Shown one piece after another: positions 60,803 to 64,000 of a stretch of 64,000 bases of DNA. Under the pieces are notes generated by a model that was not told the DNA's origin, searched no databases, and saw only the letters and a program-made list of their open reading frames with translations. Every line of letters begins with the position of its first letter. The stretch's first letter is position 1. The translations under genes were made by a program, and so were the position numbers. The stretch comes from Cyanobium sp. M30B3 (GTDB lineage Bacteria > Cyanobacteriota > Cyanobacteriia > PCC-6307 > Cyanobiaceae): the NCBI GenBank assembly GCA_018399015.1, contig CP073761.1, positions 434,001 to 498,000 on the forward strand, in the 5' to 3' direction.

Positions 60803-61873
60803 TCAGAACCACTCGCTCACAGCCTTGTCGGCCGGATTGCTGTTGTCTTCCGGGGTGGTGCGCCGGAACTCGAGGGTGATGTTGCGCTTCTGCACGCCAT
60901 CGGCGGCCACCGCTTCGATCGGGTAGAGCTGCTGGCCATCGCGGAAGGGCACCTGCACCCGGAAGGTGCCGTCGGCCGAGAGGGGCACGTCCTCGCCACC
61001 GATGGTGAGCCGGGCTGCAGGGTCGGTGGCGCCGTAGACGATCAGCTCGGCATCGGCCACCAGCCAGAAGGAGCGTTGGCGGGGCGCGACGCCGCCGATG
61101 CCGGAATCCCTGCCACTGGCCCAGATGCCAGCACCGGAGGCGTTGAATTCGCTGGTGTCGAGGCCGGCGGCCTCCAGTTCGTGGAAGGCCTCGGAGCCGC
61201 GGCTGATGCGTCGCCACTGGCTAGTGGCGCTCTGGTAGAGGCGCTCGTGAAGGCCCGTGTCGGCCGGTTCGATCGGGGCGGGGGAGGGCAGGGGAACCGC
61301 CGTGGGCGCCTCCAGGGAGAAGGGCACGAACTGGTCGAGGATCTGCTCGCTGGGATGGAGGGCCGGCACCCGCGCCACCGAGGAGAAGGCCAGGGAGATC
61401 CAGCCGCCCCCGTTGGTGCGGTAGCCGAGCTCCACGCGGTAGTCGCGGTCGCTCAGGGGCACTGGCAGATACCACTCGGTGGAGTGGCTGTCCACGATCA
61501 CTTCCTGGAGGGTGTGGGGGTGGGCGGAACCGCCGGGCAGGCCCGTCACGTCTGCCACGCGCAGGGCCAGCTGGCTGGCACCGGAGGCCTGGGCCCGCTC
61601 CCGGTCGGTCTCGGACACCTCCCAGAACACGTAGGCCCACTGGGGATCGCGGGGCAGAAACACCACGCTGGTTTCCGCCATCGGCCGGGGGGCCGGCGTC
61701 ATCTCGGCCTCGATCGCCTTGAGGCTGGGTTCGTGGGTGTCCTGGCGCTCCTCGATTGCGGCCACCAGTTCATCCTTGGATTTGCGGCTGTACAGCGCCA
61801 CGCCCAGATCGCTGGCGACCCGGCGCAACTGCCGCAGTGTCATCCTGGCCAACGAGCTGAAGGAAGGGCTCAC
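60803..61873 (-). CDS. DUF4912 domain protein with N-terminal Rho-N/SAP-like helix pair
   Basis: A 356-residue soluble protein; ATG 61843 (TLRQLRRVASDLG) is an alternative start. Residues ~10-45 (MTLRQLRRVASDLGVALYSR then KSKDELVAAIEE) form a Rho-N/SAP-like nucleic-acid-binding helix pair. Residues ~65-190 match DUF4912 (FLPRDPQWAYVFWEVSE, DSHSTEWYLPVPLSDRDYRVELGY). The C-terminal ~100 residues are Ig-like and repeat a VYGATDPAARLTIGGEDVPL block. Function is unknown. It heads a six-gene operon. Confidence 0.85.
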   Translation of the reverse strand: MSPSFSSLARMTLRQLRRVASDLGVALYSRKSKDELVAAIEERQDTHEPSLKAIEAEMTPAPRPMAETSVVFLPRDPQWAYVFWEVSETDRERAQASGASQLALRVADVTGLPGGSAHPHTLQEVIVDSHSTEWYLPVPLSDRDYRVELGYRTNGGGWISLAFSSVARVPALHPSEQILDQFVPFSLEAPTAVPLPSPAPIEPADTGLHERLYQSATSQWRRISRGSEAFHELEAAGLDTSEFNASGAGIWASGRDSGIGGVAPRQRSFWLVADAELIVYGATDPAARLTIGGEDVPLSADGTFRVQVPFRDGQQLYPIEAVAADGVQKRNITLEFRRTTPEDNSNPADKAVSEWF

Positions 61874-61982
61874 AGCGAAAGATTTGGTTTGGGATCAGTG
61901 TGATCGACTCTCCCACCGGTTGCCGAGGTTGGTGCGGAGGCGTCAGCATCCACTGACCGGTTGTGTCCAGTCGCCGGGTCAC

Positions 61983-62006
61983 AAAAAAGGCGACCCGGGG
62001 GTCGCC
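61983..62006 (-). terminator. Rho-independent terminator of cpcG
   Basis: On the minus strand GGCGACCC/GGGTCGCC forms an 8-bp stem with a minimal loop, followed by six T. It lies 40 bases after the restored cpcG stop, which supports that stop rather than the earlier out-of-frame one. Confidence 0.85.
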
Positions 62007-62045
62007 TCAATCGGGTTGTGACGGTTGTGAAGGCAGAGGGCGCGC

Positions 62046-62803
62046 TCAGCGGCCGATGCTGCGATAGGGCACCTTGGCCAGATAGTCGATGTCGGCGCTG
62101 CCGGAGGCACCACTCACCCGCATGGCCGGCATGCTGCGCACGATCGAGAGGTAGTCCTCGGGGAAGCCGCCACGGCGCTGGCGGGAGCGCTCGGGGAACG
62201 CCTTGGCGGTGCCGGTGTACACCACCTGGGGAAGCCGAGGATGCCGCGGTAGTAGGCGTCGTAGCGGGGGCTGGTGATGTTGAAGGGGGTTTCGCCCAGA
62301 TCCCGGCTGCCCACCACCCGGTTGCGGTGGTAGGGCACGGTGTCGTAGCCGAAGGCCTCCAGATATTCCTGGGAATCGAGGATGTCATCGACCATTCCCT
62401 TGACGCCGCGGGTCATCAGCACGGCTGACCAGGCGATTTCCTCAGACTTGCCGTGGGTCTTGCGCCCCAGCAGCTTCTCCACCAGGTGGCGGGCCACCTT
62501 GTAGTTGTTGTTGAGGTTGTAAAAGCTGCGGGTGAAGGTGTCGGAGAGGCAGAGCGAGCGAACGAAGTCGCGCACGGTGATCTGGCCATCGCGCAGCTGC
62601 GATTCCAGGGTGCGATCCCGGTCCACCTTGAAGGCGTGGAAAAAGATCTGGCGATAGGCCGCCTCGATCACGAAGTTCTGGTCTTCGCGATCCATGGCTT
62701 TCTCCATGGAGACGGCCTTGGGGTCCTCGTCCGAACCCACGCGCAGGGGATCAACCCGGGAGTTCTGGGTGGTGGGCGCGTACTTCAGGAGGGGCAGGGC
62801 CAC
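62046..62803 (-). pseudogene. cpcG: Phycobilisome rod-core linker CpcG, interrupted by a -1 frameshift near the C-terminus
   Basis: CpcG links phycocyanin rods to the allophycocyanin core. Residues 1-190 are intact: the N-terminal LPLLKYAPTTQNSRV, then the PBS linker domain with NFVIEAAYRQIFFHAFK, DFVRSLCLSDTFTRSFYN and DDILDSQEYLEAFGYDTVPYHRNRV. After GILGFP the frame is lost. Adding one C to the four-base tract at 62228-62231 (G on the plus strand) restores QVVYTGTAKAFPERSRQRRG to IGR-stop at 62046, 252 residues, a normal length. A canonical terminator follows at 61983-62006. Confidence 0.9.
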
Positions 62804-62941
62804 GCGAATTCAGCATCCGTCGCCGTGGATCGTAGAAGTGTGCCCAGGCCCCAACTGGGGCCCGCCGGCCAGGGCTCACAGTCCGTAACGTTCGCCACAG
62901 CCGGCCACAGCCGGCCGTCCACCGGCTCGGCGCCAGCCCCG

Positions 62942-63619
62942 TCACCAGCCCAGGGGCGAAACGGCTCGGGCACTGGCCACGCTGGAGCTCAAGCTGGAGG
63001 AATCGCCGCTGCCGATCGCCTCGGCGCCGGTCGCTGCCGGCGGATCGGTGGGGTGGGAGCGATCGATCACGCGGGTTTCGATGCAGAAGGAGGCGGTGTT
63101 GGACAGCCCCTCCACGGTGCTGGTGCGCAGGCGCACGTTCGGCCCGGCGAAGCTGAAGCGCTCCAGGCTGTTCATCGTCTCGTAGCTGGTGGTGAGCAGC
63201 AGCCCGTCGCGCTCGTCCATGGCGAAGCGGCCGGCCACCGGCGCCGTTTCCGCATAGCCGCGGTCGCGCAGCAACAGCCCCTGGCGCCCCTGCGCGTCGG
63301 TGGGGATCAGACCGAACACGCTCTCCCCCTCGTGGGCCTCGCCGGCCTTGTCCCAGGCCATCGAGGCGTTCCAGGTTACCCGGCAGCCCCCCACCAGCTC
63401 GGCCGGGTTCTGGCCGTGCAGCTCGGCGATCGCCACCAGCCGCGGGTCGTGGGCCTGAAGTTCCACCACCTCGATCCAGGAGTCGCCGGCCTCGGCGCGG
63501 CGGTGCAGCAGGTGGTGGCTGCTGCGCTGGGAGCGCCAGCGGCCGCAGCTCAGCCGGAAGAAACTGAGGGCGTCGGCGATCGGCTGGGGCTGGATTGGGG
63601 TTGCGCTGGCGGGGCTCAC
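62942..63619 (-). CDS. Phycobiliprotein lyase, CpcS/CpeS family
   Basis: A 225-residue lipocalin-like lyase from GTG 63619. It attaches phycocyanobilin or phycoerythrobilin to cysteines of phycobiliproteins. Family blocks are ALSFFRLSCGRWRSQRSSHH, CRVTWNASMAW, GLLLRDRGYAETAPVAGRF and TSYETMNSLERFSFAGPNVRL. The C-terminal ~30 residues are Ser/Ala-rich. CpcS and CpeS cannot be told apart without alignment. It lies next to cpcG, a phycobilisome gene, which supports the call. Confidence 0.9.
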   Translation of the reverse strand: MSPASATPIQPQPIADALSFFRLSCGRWRSQRSSHHLLHRRAEAGDSWIEVVELQAHDPRLVAIAELHGQNPAELVGGCRVTWNASMAWDKAGEAHEGESVFGLIPTDAQGRQGLLLRDRGYAETAPVAGRFAMDERDGLLLTTSYETMNSLERFSFAGPNVRLRTSTVEGLSNTASFCIETRVIDRSHPTDPPAATGAEAIGSGDSSSLSSSVASARAVSPLGW

Positions 63620-63668
63620 GGGGGCTGGGCAGCTGCGGTGATGATCGCAAGGCGCCGCGTGTCCTGGG

Positions 63669-64000
63669 ATGGCGATAGGGGTGATGGCCGCTCTGGCCGG
63701 GGCCCTGAGCTGGACCCTGGCCAGCGGCCTGTGGCGGCGCCTGCCCACCTCCCTGGGCCCCGCTGAGCTCAACCTGCTCAAGAACCTGCTGGCCCTGGGC
63801 CTGCTGGTGCCGCTGCTGCCCCTGCTGGCCCATCCCGTGGTGCCGCGGCAGGCGGGCTTGCTGCTGGCCAGCGGTGTGCTCGGCATCGCCGCCGGCGACA
63901 GCTTCTATTTCGCCGCCTTGCGCCGCCTCGGCACCCGCCGCACGCTCACGTTGGAGGCCGGCGGCCCGGTGCTCACCAGCGCCGCCGGGCAGGCGCTGCT
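63669..64000 (+). CDS. EamA/DMT-family transporter, 3'-truncated by the window edge
   Basis: The first ~110 residues are visible, starting at ATG 63669. Four hydrophobic helices alternate with short loops, including ALAGALSWTLASGLWRRLP, LNLLKNLLALGLLVPLL and ASGVLGIAAGDSFYFAALRRLG, the typical first EamA repeat of drug/metabolite transporters. The substrate is unknown. It is divergent from the lyase gene with a 49-base gap. Confidence 0.85.
   Translation, partial: MAIGVMAALAGALSWTLASGLWRRLPTSLGPAELNLLKNLLALGLLVPLLPLLAHPVVPRQAGLLLASGVLGIAAGDSFYFAALRRLGTRRTLTLEAGGPVLTSAAGQAL

Overview
The window is a GC-rich segment of a cyanobacterial chromosome, most likely a picocyanobacterium of the Synechococcus/Cyanobium type. 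The evidence is petL (cytochrome b6f), psbU (photosystem II), a phycobilisome rod-core linker (cpcG), a phycobiliprotein lyase, several cyanobacterial DUF proteins (DUF4346, DUF3120, DUF2973, DUF4912), a VKOR-thioredoxin fusion, and a 16S-Ile-Ala-23S-5S rRNA operon. GCGATCGC palindromes (HIP1-like) are scattered through it, for example at 2016, 2313 and 6306. The gene content is mostly core chromosome. I see no prophage, insertion sequence, integrase, CRISPR array or toxin-antitoxin pair.

Layout. 1-4588: a partial queD, a RibD-type reductase, a secreted protein, a DUF482 acyltransferase, DUF4346 and a B12-binding radical SAM enzyme. 4735-10130: petL, rimO, VKOR-Trx, nadB, psbU and DUF3120. 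10351-16790 is a plus-strand run: uppP, a PDZ/radical-SAM DUF512 protein, a TolC-like outer-membrane channel, a PucC-like MFS carrier and an inositol-phosphatase-family enzyme. 16791-22949 is the rRNA operon, with a long non-coding leader and a clear terminator. 23131-29941 holds YihY, a zinc-ribbon membrane protein, and a minus-strand operon (38-aa protein, DUF2973, conserved protein, hrpB, xseA, xseB, DUF2834). 30082-34716 holds an HtrA-like protease, an ABC-F ATPase and a patch of small orphan genes, including a Nif11-like protein and a ribbon-helix-helix regulator. 34739-40668 is minus-strand: anmK, 1-Cys peroxiredoxin, an SLC13 transporter remnant, and translationally coupled hflX / HAD hydrolase / NDH-2. 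40781-45641 holds cysH, coaX, bcp, a frameshifted phosphopantetheinyl transferase and a RarA fusion.

45715-55411 is the most distinctive part. It contains two consecutive RND efflux cassettes, each in the order lipoprotein adaptor, inner-membrane pump and small two-TM protein. The two small proteins align with each other almost without gaps, so the cassette appears to have been duplicated as three genes and the small protein may be an unrecognised pump accessory subunit. Both pumps also carry extra hydrophobic segments where classical AcrB has a short cytoplasmic linker. The outer-membrane partner may be the TolC-like protein at 12.7 kb.

55404-64000: phosphoglucomutase, a tight six-gene minus-strand operon (DUF4912, small membrane protein, phospholipase-D-like lipoprotein, small protein, FAD monooxygenase, secreted protein), cpcG, a CpcS/CpeS-family lyase and a partial EamA transporter.

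Three conserved genes (phosphopantetheinyl transferase, second RND pump, cpcG) are each broken by a single-base length change in a C or G homopolymer. This points to homopolymer sequencing error at least as strongly as to real gene decay.
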